The translations under genes and the position numbers were made by a program. Shown in pieces: positions 28,458 to 39,900 of a DNA stretch of 64,000 nucleotides. Within the stretch, counting starts at the first letter, position 1; every line of letters starts with the position of its first letter. The notes below the pieces were generated by a model, which saw only the letters and a list, made by a program, of their open reading frames with translations, ran no database searches and had not been told where the DNA came from. The DNA is from an uncultured Winogradskyella sp. (GTDB lineage: Bacteria > Bacteroidota > Bacteroidia > Flavobacteriales > Flavobacteriaceae): NCBI RefSeq assembly GCF_947495255.1, contig NZ_CANLYI010000005.1, positions 310,001 through 374,000 of the forward strand, read 5' to 3'.

Positions 28458-28977
28458 CATAATTTTACTAAATATCTAAGAATATTGAAGGTATAACTAA
28501 TGCATTGGTTTAGTTCTAAACCTGAAATATTAGAGAGTTCTCATTTAACAATTTTACATTTTCTTTAAACTCGCTTAATATCACATTAAGGAATGTCAAA
28601 AGTGTATTGAATTGCAATAGACTAGTATGATAAAACTGATTTTTTTTCATATAAATATGAAAGCAAATCAATATTTAATCATTTATGATGTGACATAAGT
28701 TAGACGAAAAAAAGAGTTTGTTCAGTCTTTTTACTAGAATAATTTCCGACTAATATTTATAATAACTAATGATATCGATTGACTCATTAGCTTCACTTGG
28801 TGAAAATATTATTTTATTAATATGATAAACGAAAACGATTTCGGTTGCTTTTTATGTGATTTTTAACTCTTTTTTTGGCAAAACATTAAAAAAGTTTGAC
28901 ATTGCTTTAACATTTAGCATCATTTGTTAATGGGTTTTAAACTAAATAATTAACGTAAACAACTAAATAAATTCAAT
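28458..28977. other. Long regulatory region upstream of susC
   Basis: 520 bases without a credible gene. A 7-bp hairpin GGTTTAG/CTAAACC (28507-28522) lacks a T tract and is a poor terminator. TTTCATATAAATATGAAA (28645-28662) is a palindrome. CTAATGA (28766-28772) and TCATTAG (28784-28790) form an inverted repeat, closely followed by TTCAC/GTGAA (28792-28804). A LacI operator is at 28830. TTTG at 28895-28898 and CATTTG at 28921-28926, 22 bases apart, are a likely promoter for susC. The leader is about 50 bases. Confidence 0.5.
28830..28844. promoter_or_regulatory. LacI-family operator 2 (upstream of susC)
   Basis: CGAAAACGATTTCGG is the reverse complement of the operator core at 24542-24557. 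It lies about 50 bases upstream of the likely -33 box of susC and 134 bases before the ATG, which is more typical of an activator site than of a repressor site. Confidence 0.78.
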
Positions 28978-31900
28978 ATGACACAACAATTATTAAGAAA
29001 ACTTATAGGTAGTTTATTCCTGCTATTTGGTGGACTATTATATGCACAAACTGTTACAGGAACAGTTTCTGATGCTTCCGGCTCATTACCTGGAGTAAAT
29101 ATATTAGTTAAAGGAACTACTAATGGAGTGCAAACAGATATGGATGGGACATATGTACTAAATGATGTGAACAATAATGATGTTATTGTTTTTAGTTATT
29201 TAGGATATAAAACCCAAGAGGTAATATATACAGGACAAGAGGTTGTCAATGTAATTCTAGTAGAAGACGCAGCTGCTTTAAATGAAGTCGTTGTTGTTGG
29301 TTATGGATCTATTAGCAAAAAAGATGCTACTGGATCTGTAGATGTTGTAAGTACTGAAGACTTTAATAAAGGTGTTACGACATCTCCAGAGCAATTACTT
29401 CAAGGTAGGTCAGCTGGTGTACAAGTGACTACTGCAAGTGGTGAACCTGGTGCAGGTGCTTCTATTAGAATAAGAGGTGCTTCTTCTGTAAGATCTGGTA
29501 ATGATCCTTTATACGTTATAGATGGTGTTCCATTTAACAATGCATCAAATTCTGCAGGTTCAAGTACTGGAGATATTGCTGGTAGCTCAAGCGCAAAGAA
29601 TCCATTAAATTTTATTAACTCAGATGATATAGAGTCTATATCAATTCTTAAGGATGCTTCAGCAACAGCTATTTATGGTTCACGTGCAGCAAATGGTGTT
29701 ATAATTATTACAACGAAATCAGGTAAAAGAGGAGAAGGAAGATTAAGTTATTCATTTACAACTACAACCTCTGCAGTTGCAAATTCGTATGATTTGTTAA
29801 GTGCTGGTGCTTTTGCTAGTGCTAATTCAGCGGCAGATGCTGGATCTAATGTTGACGCTTTTGATGAAATTACAAGAAATGCAGTAACTACGCAACACAA
29901 TTTATCTTATTCTGGTGGGTCTGAAACAGGAAAATATAGGGTGTCTCTAGGTTTATTGAATCAAGATGGTGTTATTAATAATACTGGTTTAGATAAATAC
30001 AATTTAAACACTAATATATCACAAAAGTTTTTTGATAATGTTGTTGAAGTTTCTGCAAGTATAACTGCGTCACAAATTAATAGTGAAGCTACAGCTCTTT
30101 CAGAGTCTATTGGTGCACAAGGCGATTTATTACTTTCTGCGTTAAAATGGAATCCAACACAATCGTTTTATAATGCTGATGGAACGTATTTCCAACCATC
30201 AGATAATCAAAGAAATCCTTTAGCGTTTTTAGATTATTATAGTGATAATAGCGAGACAACTAAATTATTTGGTAATGTAAAAGCGGCAATTAATTTCACT
30301 GATGATTTAAAGTATGAATTTACATATGGTTTTGATAGAACTAATTCTTATAGAGGAATTGGAGTTTCAAGACTAATGAATACCAATAATACACTTGATA
30401 GAGGGTTTGCTAACGTTCAAAACTCACGATTTTTGAATCAATTAATAACAAACACATTATCGTTTACTAAAGATGTTTCTGAGAATTTGAATGTTAACGC
30501 AGTAGTCGGACATTCTTACGAAACTTATGATGGAGCAGGAGAAAGTATTACATTAAGAGATTTTTATTCTAATGATCAAAATTCTTATTTAGACAATATT
30601 TTTGCTGCAGAATCTATAGATAGAGCAGATTATTCATCTTTTTCCTTTGATCCAAACAATACATTGGTTGGTTTTGTACCTGTTTCTTTGCAATCTTATT
30701 TCGCGAGAGGTATTTTTAATTACAAAAGCAAATATATTTTTACAGCGACTGTAAGAGCTGATGGATCAAGTCGTTTTGGAGGAAACAATAAATATGGTTA
30801 TTTCCCAGCGTTAGCGGCTGCATGGAAAGTTCATGAAGAAGGTTTTTTACCTGAAGTAATTAATGAGTTTAAATTAAGAGCAGGTTGGGGACAAACTGGT
30901 AACCAACAGTTTAATGCTGAAGCAGCAAGAGATGTATATGCAGCTCAAGATGGTGGTGGAACACCGGTAGCACCTGGTCTTATTAATATTGGAAATCAAG
31001 ACTTAAAATGGGAAACAACTACACAATTTAATGTTGGTATTGATTTTGGATTGTATAATGGCATTGTCACTGGTAATATAGATTACTTTAGAAAAAACAC
31101 GGACGATCTATTATTTAGACTTCCAGTCGCACAACCAGGACCAGTTGGCTCATTTACATGGTCTAATTTTAGTGATGAAATAGTTAATTCTGGTGTGGAA
31201 ATTGGATTAAACTTTAAAGCCATTCAAAAAGAAGACTTTACATTAGATGTTGGTGGTAATATTTCATTCTTAAAGAATGAAATTAGAGGAAAAGATGCTT
31301 TTTTAGATAACGGAACTCCGACAGGTTTTGCGAGTGGGCAAGGGCTTTCTGGTGAGAATTTACAATTATTATATGATGGTCAACCGTTATATGCATTTTA
31401 CCTTCCAGTTTTTGAAGGGTTTGATTCTACAGGAACTCCAATTTATGCAGATACAAATAATGACGGAACAGTAAATACAAATTTTGATCAGCCAGGTGGT
31501 GAAAGTGATAGAGCTTTTGTAGGTGATCCAAATCCAAACATTAATATTGGTTTATATTTAAGAGCAGGATATAAAGATTGGGATTTTACTGCTAATGGTT
31601 ATGGAGCTTATGGACATCAAATTTATAATAATACTGCCAATGCTTTATTTAGTCAAAGTGCTTTAAATAGAGGTGAAAATGTTATTGGAAGTGTTGTTAA
31701 TAATGGTGAAGACCCAGGTTCTAGCCCAATAGTATCTACTAGGTTTTTAGAATCAGGTGATTTCTTTAGATTATCAAACGCTAGTATTGGTTACACATTA
31801 TCCGGTGACAAATTGGGTAAAGTAGGTAAATATTTATCAAGTGCTAGACTCTCTTTAACAGGACAAAACTTATTTATTATTACTCCTTATAGTGGTTTTG

Positions 31901-32013
31901 ATCCAGAGGTAAATACAAACAAACAAGTAAATGGTGTGCCTTCTTTTGGAATTGATTACTCAGGATATCCTAGAGCTCGCTCATTTTCATTAGGATTAAA
32001 CTTAAACTTTTAA
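28978..32013 (+). CDS. SusC/RagA-type TonB-dependent outer-membrane transporter
   Basis: 1011 residues. A signal peptide (LIGSLFLLFGGLLYAQ) is followed by a carboxypeptidase-regulatory-like beta domain (about 22-100, from TVTGTVSDASGSLPGVNI), a TonB-box-like ALNEVVVVGYG, the plug (about 120-240, with SIRIRGASSVRSGNDPLYVI and ILKDASATAIYGSRAANGVI) and a 22-strand barrel ending in Phe. It imports oligosaccharides over the outer membrane together with the SusD lipoprotein that follows 10 bases later. The neighbouring LacI operator and sugar enzymes point to a fructan, sucrose or trehalose-type substrate, by inference. Confidence 0.95.
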   Translation: MTQQLLRKLIGSLFLLFGGLLYAQTVTGTVSDASGSLPGVNILVKGTTNGVQTDMDGTYVLNDVNNNDVIVFSYLGYKTQEVIYTGQEVVNVILVEDAAALNEVVVVGYGSISKKDATGSVDVVSTEDFNKGVTTSPEQLLQGRSAGVQVTTASGEPGAGASIRIRGASSVRSGNDPLYVIDGVPFNNASNSAGSSTGDIAGSSSAKNPLNFINSDDIESISILKDASATAIYGSRAANGVIIITTKSGKRGEGRLSYSFTTTTSAVANSYDLLSAGAFASANSAADAGSNVDAFDEITRNAVTTQHNLSYSGGSETGKYRVSLGLLNQDGVINNTGLDKYNLNTNISQKFFDNVVEVSASITASQINSEATALSESIGAQGDLLLSALKWNPTQSFYNADGTYFQPSDNQRNPLAFLDYYSDNSETTKLFGNVKAAINFTDDLKYEFTYGFDRTNSYRGIGVSRLMNTNNTLDRGFANVQNSRFLNQLITNTLSFTKDVSENLNVNAVVGHSYETYDGAGESITLRDFYSNDQNSYLDNIFAAESIDRADYSSFSFDPNNTLVGFVPVSLQSYFARGIFNYKSKYIFTATVRADGSSRFGGNNKYGYFPALAAAWKVHEEGFLPEVINEFKLRAGWGQTGNQQFNAEAARDVYAAQDGGGTPVAPGLINIGNQDLKWETTTQFNVGIDFGLYNGIVTGNIDYFRKNTDDLLFRLPVAQPGPVGSFTWSNFSDEIVNSGVEIGLNFKAIQKEDFTLDVGGNISFLKNEIRGKDAFLDNGTPTGFASGQGLSGENLQLLYDGQPLYAFYLPVFEGFDSTGTPIYADTNNDGTVNTNFDQPGGESDRAFVGDPNPNINIGLYLRAGYKDWDFTANGYGAYGHQIYNNTANALFSQSALNRGENVIGSVVNNGEDPGSSPIVSTRFLESGDFFRLSNASIGYTLSGDKLGKVGKYLSSARLSLTGQNLFIITPYSGFDPEVNTNKQVNGVPSFGIDYSGYPRARSFSLGLNLNF

Positions 32014-32023
32014 AAAAAGAATT

Positions 32024-33529
32024 ATGAAAAAACAATTAATATTAGCATTCAGTGCTGTACTTATATTTGCCTGTACAGATCTTGAAGAAAATTTAGATGG
32101 ACTTTCAGAAGAAAGTGGGCTTGCAGATCAAGAAATAGTATCTGGTGGTATAGCTTCAGCATATAATCAATTACGTTCGTTTCAAACTGTTGGTAATCAG
32201 TATGTGCTTCAACAGCATTCATCTGACGAAATGGCTGGTCCTACGCGTGGTGCAGATTGGGATGATGGTGGAGCATGGAGGGCTTTACATTTACACCTTT
32301 GGAATTCATCGCATCCAAATGTAAATAATACGTGGAACCAATTATTAGGTGGCTTATTTCCTGCTATTAATGCATTGTCAAATAATCCTAATATTGAAGA
32401 TGAGGCAGTTGCAACATTTTATTTGAGCTTTTATATGTTTAATGCTCTTGATATTTTTGGACAAGTACCATTTAGAGAACCAGGTTCTGATTATGCGGAT
32501 GATCCAATTGTATTATCGAGAATTGAAGCTGTAGATTATGCTATTACAGCGTTAGAAGCTGTATTTGATAATCTTCCTGCAATAGCAGAGAGTAATTCAG
32601 CAAATAAATATTCTGCAGCGACGTTATTAGCTAAGTTATATCTGAATAGAGCGGTATATAAAGCTACAGATGAAGATGGAACACCCCAAGCAGGACCATA
32701 TACTTTTGATGCTACAGATATGCAGAAAGTAATAGACTATTGTGATATAATAATGGCTGGTCCTTATAGCTTACAATCCACGTACTTTGATATGTTCGCA
32801 CCAAATAATACGGATTTGTCTACAGAAGATATTCTTGTGTCTGAAAATAGCAATAACAGTGGTGGGAATTTAAGAGAGTTATATCTGATGACTTTGCATT
32901 ACAATCAAGGTGGTTGGAATGGTTTTGTAGGATTAACAGATTTATACGAAAAATTTGATGATAGCGATGCTAGAAGAGGCGGTTCATATCCAGGTCTTAC
33001 GGATGTTTCTGGTATAAATGCAGGTATGTTAGTAGGGCAACAGTACGATGAAAATGGGGTAGCACTAGAGGATAGACAAGGAAATCCTCTAAATTATACG
33101 CAGGAGTTTGAAATAGCTAATACTACTGAAGTAAGAGGTATGAGGGTTATTAAATATTTGCCTGACTATGAAAACGTAGATCGTCCTGCTAATGACTATG
33201 TTGTGTTCAGATTAGCAGATGTTTACTTAATGAAAGCTGAAGCAATGGCAAGAATGGGAGGAGACCCTTCTGCTTTGTTAACAGAATTAAGAACAGCTAG
33301 AGGAGTAGAAACTGTATATACAGGTACGACGTTAGCAGATATTTTAGATGAACGTTCTAGAGAATTATACTGGGAAGGCTGGAGAAGAAATGATCAAATT
33401 CGTTTTGGTACATTTTTAAATCCGGTACAAGAAAAACCTGAAACTTCAGATAGAACAAGGTTAGTTTTCCCAATTCCTGCAACTGCACTTAGTACAAACC
33501 CTAATTTGAAGCAGAACCCAGGATATTAA
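32024..33529 (+). CDS. SusD/RagB-family outer-membrane glycan-binding lipoprotein
   Basis: 501 residues. The lipobox is VLIFAC with an acidic stretch (TDLEENLDG) after the cysteine. The TPR-like helical scaffold of SusD follows, with the family C-terminal pattern DVYLMKAEAMARMGG, then RSRELYWEGWRRNDQIRFGTF and a final PIPATALSTNPNLKQNPGY. SusD forms a lid on the SusC barrel and captures the sugar. It is directly downstream of susC, and a strong terminator follows it. Confidence 0.95.
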   Translation: MKKQLILAFSAVLIFACTDLEENLDGLSEESGLADQEIVSGGIASAYNQLRSFQTVGNQYVLQQHSSDEMAGPTRGADWDDGGAWRALHLHLWNSSHPNVNNTWNQLLGGLFPAINALSNNPNIEDEAVATFYLSFYMFNALDIFGQVPFREPGSDYADDPIVLSRIEAVDYAITALEAVFDNLPAIAESNSANKYSAATLLAKLYLNRAVYKATDEDGTPQAGPYTFDATDMQKVIDYCDIIMAGPYSLQSTYFDMFAPNNTDLSTEDILVSENSNNSGGNLRELYLMTLHYNQGGWNGFVGLTDLYEKFDDSDARRGGSYPGLTDVSGINAGMLVGQQYDENGVALEDRQGNPLNYTQEFEIANTTEVRGMRVIKYLPDYENVDRPANDYVVFRLADVYLMKAEAMARMGGDPSALLTELRTARGVETVYTGTTLADILDERSRELYWEGWRRNDQIRFGTFLNPVQEKPETSDRTRLVFPIPATALSTNPNLKQNPGY

Positions 33530-33582
33530 AAGTGAGAAGTGTTGATTAAATTATTTGATTAGTTTATTTAATTAAACAACTG

Positions 33583-33616
33583 AAAAGAGGCGCAAATAAT
33601 TTTGTGCCTCTTTTTT
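33583..33616 (+). terminator. Intrinsic terminator after susD
   Basis: AAAAGAGGCGCAAA (33583-33596) pairs with TTTGTGCCTCTTTT (33601-33614) around TAAT, with one G-T wobble, and continues in a T tract. It may lower expression of the VCBS genes relative to susCD. Confidence 0.88.
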
Positions 33617-33653
33617 AAATTATACTTATATTTAATTAGTATATTTTGCTATT

Positions 33654-36600
33654 ATGATTAGAAGAATATTTGCATTAATTATTGTTGTCTTTACTTTTTC
33701 TTGTGACGAGAAAAAAGATGAATTGCTTGTTGAGAATAAAGTTTTATTTACAAAACTGAATAGTACTCAAACAGACATTATATTTATAAACAAAATAGAA
33801 AATTCACCTGAATATAATATTTTTAAATATCGTAATTTCTACAACGGAGGAGGTGTTGCAATTGGCGATATTAATAACGATGGTTTATCAGATGTATACT
33901 TAACAGCAAATCTTGGTAAAAACCAATTGTATTTAAACCAAGGAGATTTCAAATTTGAAAATATCACCAATCAAGCAAATGTTGGCGGCACAAATACATG
34001 GTCTACAGGAGTCGTAATGGTAGATATCAATGCAGATAGATTATTAGATATTTACGTTTGCAACGCTGGTAACGTAAATGGCGATAATTTAAAAAACGAG
34101 CTTTTTATTAATAATGGTGATCTCACATTTACAGATAGGGCTGCTGAATACAATCTTGATGAAAACGGACTAACTACCCATGCTTCTTTTTTCGATTATG
34201 ATAAGGACGGAGATTTAGATTTGTATTTACTAAATAACAGTTTTATTCCTGTAAATTCTCTCAATTACAATAATAAACGAGAGTTGCGAGACAAAGATTG
34301 GGATGTACCAAATATTCTCAAAGGTGGTGGTGATAAACTCTTAAGAAACGACAACGGTATATTTACTGATGTCAGTGAAGAAGCAAATATTTTTGGAAGC
34401 TTAATTGGCTTTGGGCTTGGTGTAACAGTAAGCGATATAAATAATGATACGTATCCAGATATTTATGTTTCTAACGACTTTTACGAGCGCGATTATCTAT
34501 ATATTAATAATACAGATGGTACGTTTACAGAATCTATTAAAGAGTGGACAAACCACTTAAGTCAATCTTCAATGGGAGCCGATATTTCCGATATTAATAA
34601 TGACGGTTTATTAGATGTATTTGTAACCGATATGTTACCAGAGAATAGTAAAAGGCTAAAAGAAACTACTCAATTTGAAGATTATGATGTATTTTCAAGA
34701 AAACAGAATTTAGATTTTTACCCACAATATATGCAAAACTCTTTGCAACTCAATTTGGGTAATAATCATTTTTCTGAAATAGCTAATTATGGTAATGTCG
34801 CTAAAACTGATTGGAGTTGGGGAGCTTTGGTGTTTGATATGGATAATGATGGCTATAAGGATATTTTTGTGTGTAATGGAATTTATAATGATTTGACCAA
34901 TCAAGATTTTATGAATTTCTTCGCTAATGATATCATTCAAAAACAAGTCTTAACAGGAAAAAAAGAAAAGGTAGAATCTATTATTGATAAAATGCCAAGT
35001 ACACCAATTCTAAACTATGCGTTTCAAAATAATAATGACCTGACATTTACCAATGTTGCGAATAATTGGGGATTTGACACCCCAAGTTTTTCTAATGGAG
35101 CTGCATATGGTGATTTAGATAATGATGGTGATTTAGATCTCATTATCAATAACGTTAACCAAGATGTTTTTGTGTATAAGAACAATTCTGAAAGCTTCAA
35201 TAATAACAATTACTTACAATTTAAGTTAGTTGGTTCAGAAAAAAACACTTTTGGTGTTGGTAGTCGAATTCAAATCTATTCAAAAGATGAAACAATAATA
35301 CAAGAAGTATTTCCGGCTAAAGGATTCCAATCTTCAATAGATTATGTGCAAACTATTGGTATTGGTAATAAAACAATAGATTCTATTTTAGTGTCTTGGC
35401 CAGATAATAAACAACAATTAATTACTTCAGTAACTCCAAATAAAAGGATTGTTATAGATTACAAGGATGCTATATCTAAAAGTATAAGAAATAAACAATT
35501 CTCATCTCCCTTGTTAAAAGAGGTAAATACAAGTTTTAATAAACATCAAGAAAATGTATATGTAGACTTTAATTATGAAGGCCTAATACAGAAAATGTTG
35601 TCTAAAGAAGGACCTACATTCTCTATAGCAGATGTTAATAAGGATCAACGTGACGATGTATTTATTGGTGGCGCAAAAAATCAAGAAGCCCAATTATACA
35701 TTCAAAACGCATCTGGTAAATTAGAATTATCCTCAATAGAAGCATTCAATGTAGATAAAGACTTTGAAGATACTGCTTCTGCTTTTATTGATGTTGATAA
35801 GGATGGTGACTTAGATTTAATCGTGGGTTCTGGTGGCAATGAACTTAATGAAGCAAAGAACTATAATACAAGATTATATCTTAATAATGGTAAAGGTAAA
35901 TTCACAAAATCTCAAATAGCAATCCCTTCAACCAAACACAATACATCTGTAATTAGACCTTTTGATTTTGATAATGATGGTGATAAAGATTTATTTATAG
36001 GAAGCCGAAGTGTACCAGCCGTTTATGGTATTAACCCAACACATCAATTACTCGAAAATGATGGTAGTGGTGTTTTTAAAGATATTACAGAATCTAAAGC
36101 TTACGATCTAAAAACCATAGGAATGGTAACTGATGCACAATGGAGAGATGTCGATAATGATGGTATTAAAGATTTAGTGATTGCCAGAGAATGGGATGCA
36201 CCAATAATTCTTAAAAATTCAGGTAAACGCTTATCTAACATGCAATCGAATTTAGATAATTTAAAAGGCTTGTGGAATTCTTTTGCGATAAAGGATCTTA
36301 ATAATGATGGTTTTGATGATTTTATTTTAGGTAACGACGGTCTTAATTTAGCCTACAAGCCTTCAAAAGATAAGCCATTAAAATTGTATATAAATGATTT
36401 TGATGATAACGGAACCATTGAGCAAATCCTAACAGAAACTATTGATGGAAAGGATATTCCAATTATAACAAAGCACGAATTAACCAATCAAATAGTGTCT
36501 TTAAAGAAGCAAAATTTAAAGTTTTCGGACTATGCGACTAAATCTATTCAAGAATTATTTCCAAAGGAAAAATTAGATCAATCCATCATAAAAGAGGTGA

Positions 36601-36974
36601 ATATAACTGAAAGTATTGTGGCTTATGGATCAGATTCAGGCGAGTATGAAATTAAAATATTGCCAGCCGAAGTTCAGTTATCTTCCGTTAATGCTATAGA
36701 AATATTAGACATCAATAATGATGGCAAGCAAGACCTTATTCTTGGCGGAAATGAATATAATTATAAACCTCAATATGCCAGATTAGACGCGAGTTTTGGT
36801 TCTGTACTTTTAGGTACATCCTCTGATGATTTTGAAGTATTGAAACAAGCGAATTCTGGCTTCTTTGTTCGAGGTGAAATCAAGGCTATAAAAACAATTC
36901 AGCTAAATAATAAACCGCATATTTTGGTCGTAATTAATAATGAAATCCCTAAACTGTTTAAGATTAATGACTAA
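33654..36974 (+). CDS. VCBS/FG-GAP repeat lipoprotein with ASPIC/UnbV domain (first of two)
   Basis: 1106 residues. A lipoprotein signal (IVVFTFSC) is followed by the acidic/lysine tail DEKKDELL. About thirteen calcium-loop repeats of the DxNxDGxxD type are spread along the chain (for example GDINNDGLSDVYL, FDYDKDGDLDLYL, GDLDNDGDLDLII, FDFDNDGDKDLFI). They would build one or two beta-propellers. Between the two repeat blocks (about 520-610) lies an ASPIC/UnbV domain (GVGSRIQIYS, then IQEVFPAKGFQSS). The protein is probably on the cell surface. Family members often accompany SusCD pairs, but their function is not established. No catalytic residues are recognised. Confidence 0.88.
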   Translation: MIRRIFALIIVVFTFSCDEKKDELLVENKVLFTKLNSTQTDIIFINKIENSPEYNIFKYRNFYNGGGVAIGDINNDGLSDVYLTANLGKNQLYLNQGDFKFENITNQANVGGTNTWSTGVVMVDINADRLLDIYVCNAGNVNGDNLKNELFINNGDLTFTDRAAEYNLDENGLTTHASFFDYDKDGDLDLYLLNNSFIPVNSLNYNNKRELRDKDWDVPNILKGGGDKLLRNDNGIFTDVSEEANIFGSLIGFGLGVTVSDINNDTYPDIYVSNDFYERDYLYINNTDGTFTESIKEWTNHLSQSSMGADISDINNDGLLDVFVTDMLPENSKRLKETTQFEDYDVFSRKQNLDFYPQYMQNSLQLNLGNNHFSEIANYGNVAKTDWSWGALVFDMDNDGYKDIFVCNGIYNDLTNQDFMNFFANDIIQKQVLTGKKEKVESIIDKMPSTPILNYAFQNNNDLTFTNVANNWGFDTPSFSNGAAYGDLDNDGDLDLIINNVNQDVFVYKNNSESFNNNNYLQFKLVGSEKNTFGVGSRIQIYSKDETIIQEVFPAKGFQSSIDYVQTIGIGNKTIDSILVSWPDNKQQLITSVTPNKRIVIDYKDAISKSIRNKQFSSPLLKEVNTSFNKHQENVYVDFNYEGLIQKMLSKEGPTFSIADVNKDQRDDVFIGGAKNQEAQLYIQNASGKLELSSIEAFNVDKDFEDTASAFIDVDKDGDLDLIVGSGGNELNEAKNYNTRLYLNNGKGKFTKSQIAIPSTKHNTSVIRPFDFDNDGDKDLFIGSRSVPAVYGINPTHQLLENDGSGVFKDITESKAYDLKTIGMVTDAQWRDVDNDGIKDLVIAREWDAPIILKNSGKRLSNMQSNLDNLKGLWNSFAIKDLNNDGFDDFILGNDGLNLAYKPSKDKPLKLYINDFDDNGTIEQILTETIDGKDIPIITKHELTNQIVSLKKQNLKFSDYATKSIQELFPKEKLDQSIIKEVNITESIVAYGSDSGEYEIKILPAEVQLSSVNAIEILDINNDGKQDLILGGNEYNYKPQYARLDASFGSVLLGTSSDDFEVLKQANSGFFVRGEIKAIKTIQLNNKPHILVVINNEIPKLFKIND

Positions 36975-39900
36975 GGTTTTTAAATTTCATATCATATTAG
37001 TAGTCTTAACGATTTTTAGCTGTAATTCAGATAAGAATCTCAAATTTTCTGTGATACCATCTAGCGAATCTGGTGTAACATTCAACAACGTGCTTAAGGA
37101 CACTACAGATCAAAATATACTAGATTATTTGTACCATTACAATGGAGGCGGTGTTGCAATTGGAGATATTAATAATGATGGACTTTCCGACTTATTTTTT
37201 ACATCTAACCAACAAGAGAATGCACTGTATCTAAATAAAGGAAATCTAAAATTTGAAGATATTTCTGAAAAAGCAAGCATACAAGGACATAGTACTTGGA
37301 ATACAGGTGTGAGTATGGCTGATGTTAATGGTGATGGTTTTTTAGATATATACGTTTGTGCTGTGGTTGGTACCAACGGATTTAGAGGAGCCAATGAACT
37401 TTACATTAACAATGGCGATTTAACCTTTACTGAAAAAGCTAAGGACTTTGGATTAGATTTCGAGACGTTCTCATCTAATGCCTTTTTCTTCGATTATGAC
37501 TTAGATGGCGATTTGGATCTTTACCTATTAAATCACGCTATTCATACACAAGAATCTTTTGGAAAAGCGAGCACCAGAAATAAAAGAAATGAACAAAGTG
37601 GTGATAGATTATTAAACAACGATAATGGTGTTTTTGTTGATGATAGTGAGGTTGCAGGAATTTATGGTGGTCCAAATGGTTACGGTTTAGATGTGTCTAT
37701 TTCAGATTTTAATAATGATGGTTATCCAGATTTATATGTAAGTAACGATTTTCACGAAGATGATTATTACTACATAAACAAGGGTGACGGAACGTTTAAA
37801 GAAACTTTAAAATCATCTTTTGCGCACATTAGTAAATTCTCAATGGGAAGTGATGCAGCAGATATTAATAATGATGGCTTTACAGACTTAATGACACTAG
37901 ATATGTTACCAGAAGATGAGGTTGTTTTAAAATCGTCTGCTGGTGATGATGACGTACAATTACAAAAATTAAGAACGGAAAATTTTGGATATCACTATCA
38001 GTATAGCCGAAATATGTTACAAATTAATAGTAACTCAAATACATTTACAGAAACGGCATTGCTAAGTAATGTTGCGGCCACAGATTGGAGTTGGAGTACA
38101 CTAATTGCAGATTACAATAATGATGGTGTTCAAGATATTTTTATTTCTAACGGAATACCTAAACGACCAAACGACCTAGATTATATTAATTATATCTCTA
38201 ACGACCAGGTCAGTAAAAAATTAAGCACAACTAATTTTATTGATAAAGAGGCACTAGCAAAAATGCCATCAGGAAAATTAGAAAACAATTATTTTGAAGG
38301 ACAACAAGATTTAAAGTTTAACCACATTAAAGACTGGACAAAACAGGAGTCAACATTTTCAACAGGAGCAGCTTACGGAGATTTAGATAATGATGGCGAT
38401 TTAGATATCGTAGTGAATAACATTAATCAAGAAGCTACAATCTATAGAAATAACACGGAAAACAACAATTTTCTGGCAGTTAGTCTAAATTACAAAGACA
38501 AAAATCGAAGAGGTATAGGCAGTAAAGTTATTGTTTATGTGAATGATACAAAGTTGCAACGCGAATTGTTTCCACAACGCGGTTTTCAATCTTCAGTAGA
38601 ACCAAAATTATATTTCGGAATTCATAAGGAAACATCAATTGATTCCCTTAAAGTAATTTGGCCAAACAAAACAGAACAAGTTATAGCTAATCCAAAGGTG
38701 AATTCACAATTAGATATAAGTTATGACAAAGCCAAGACTCAACCCTTTAGTAGTTATAAATTAAAAAGTATAACGCCAATTTTTGAACAAGCAGATAGCC
38801 TAATCACACCAGCTTATACACATATTGAAAACGATTATATTGATTTTAATAGGCATAAGTTAATTCCTTATAAAATTTCAGATAGAGGACCAGCTGTTGC
38901 TATAGGCGATTTTAATAATGATGGCCTAGACGATATTTATTTAGGAAGCAGTAAACACATTGAAGATCAAATATATCTGCAAACTGCTGAAGGTTTTGTA
39001 AAAATGAAAGATTCAATTTTTAAAACGTCTGCTTTAAAGGAAACAGTTTCAGCTCAAGCGGTTGATATCAATAATGATTCAAAAGAAGAATTGTTAATTG
39101 GAGTTGGAGGTGGTGAGTTTTTTGGAAAATCAAATGCACTAACTAATCAGTTGCTAGGATTTACGGAGAGTGGCATAAAAACTATAGAGTTATCAAAAAA
39201 TTTTGAAGATACTGCTGTCGTAAAAGCATCAGATTTTGATAATGATGGTGACACGGACTTTTTTATCGGTAATGCAACTATTTCGAACGATTTTGGACAA
39301 ATTCCTGAGAGTTATATTCTGGTAAATACAAACGGTAAATTCTCTAAATTATCTTTAGGTAAACTAGGTATGGTTAGAGATGCAGTTTGGACAGATTTCA
39401 ACAATGATAATGCCTTAGATGTAATCGTTGTTGGCGAATGGATGTCACCACAATTTTTAGAAAATAAGGGCAACACTTTTAAAAACGAAACGTCGAAATA
39501 CGATTCAAATTCAACTAATGGCTTATGGAGAGCCATTTCACCTTTTGATATCGATAAGGATGGTGATATGGATTATTTAATCGGAAATTGGGGCACAAAC
39601 ACCAAATTTAAAGCCTCTGAAGCGTTTCCTATGTTAATGTATTATTCGGACTTTGATAATAATTCTAAAGCAGAAACCATTATTGCTACCGAAAAGAATA
39701 GTACTTACTATCCTATAGAAGGTTTAGATATGTTAAGTAGTCAGATGTCATCGCTATTTAAGAAAAAATATAATACTTATAAATCCTTTGCAGGTCAACC
39801 AATTTCAGAACTATTAGATGCGTCTAAATTGAAAAGCGCAACAGTTTTTGAGGTACATACCTTGCAATCTGGTTATTTAGAAAATAACAACGGTGTGTTT

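Noticed and set aside
28507..28522. Hairpin GGTTTAG/CTAAACC as terminator of the fructokinase operon
   Set aside because: The stem is AT-rich and short, and no T tract follows.
36940..36966. Upstream ATG for the second VCBS gene
   Set aside because: It adds nine residues ahead of a good lipoprotein signal and overlaps the previous gene more deeply; the ATG at 36967 is preferred.
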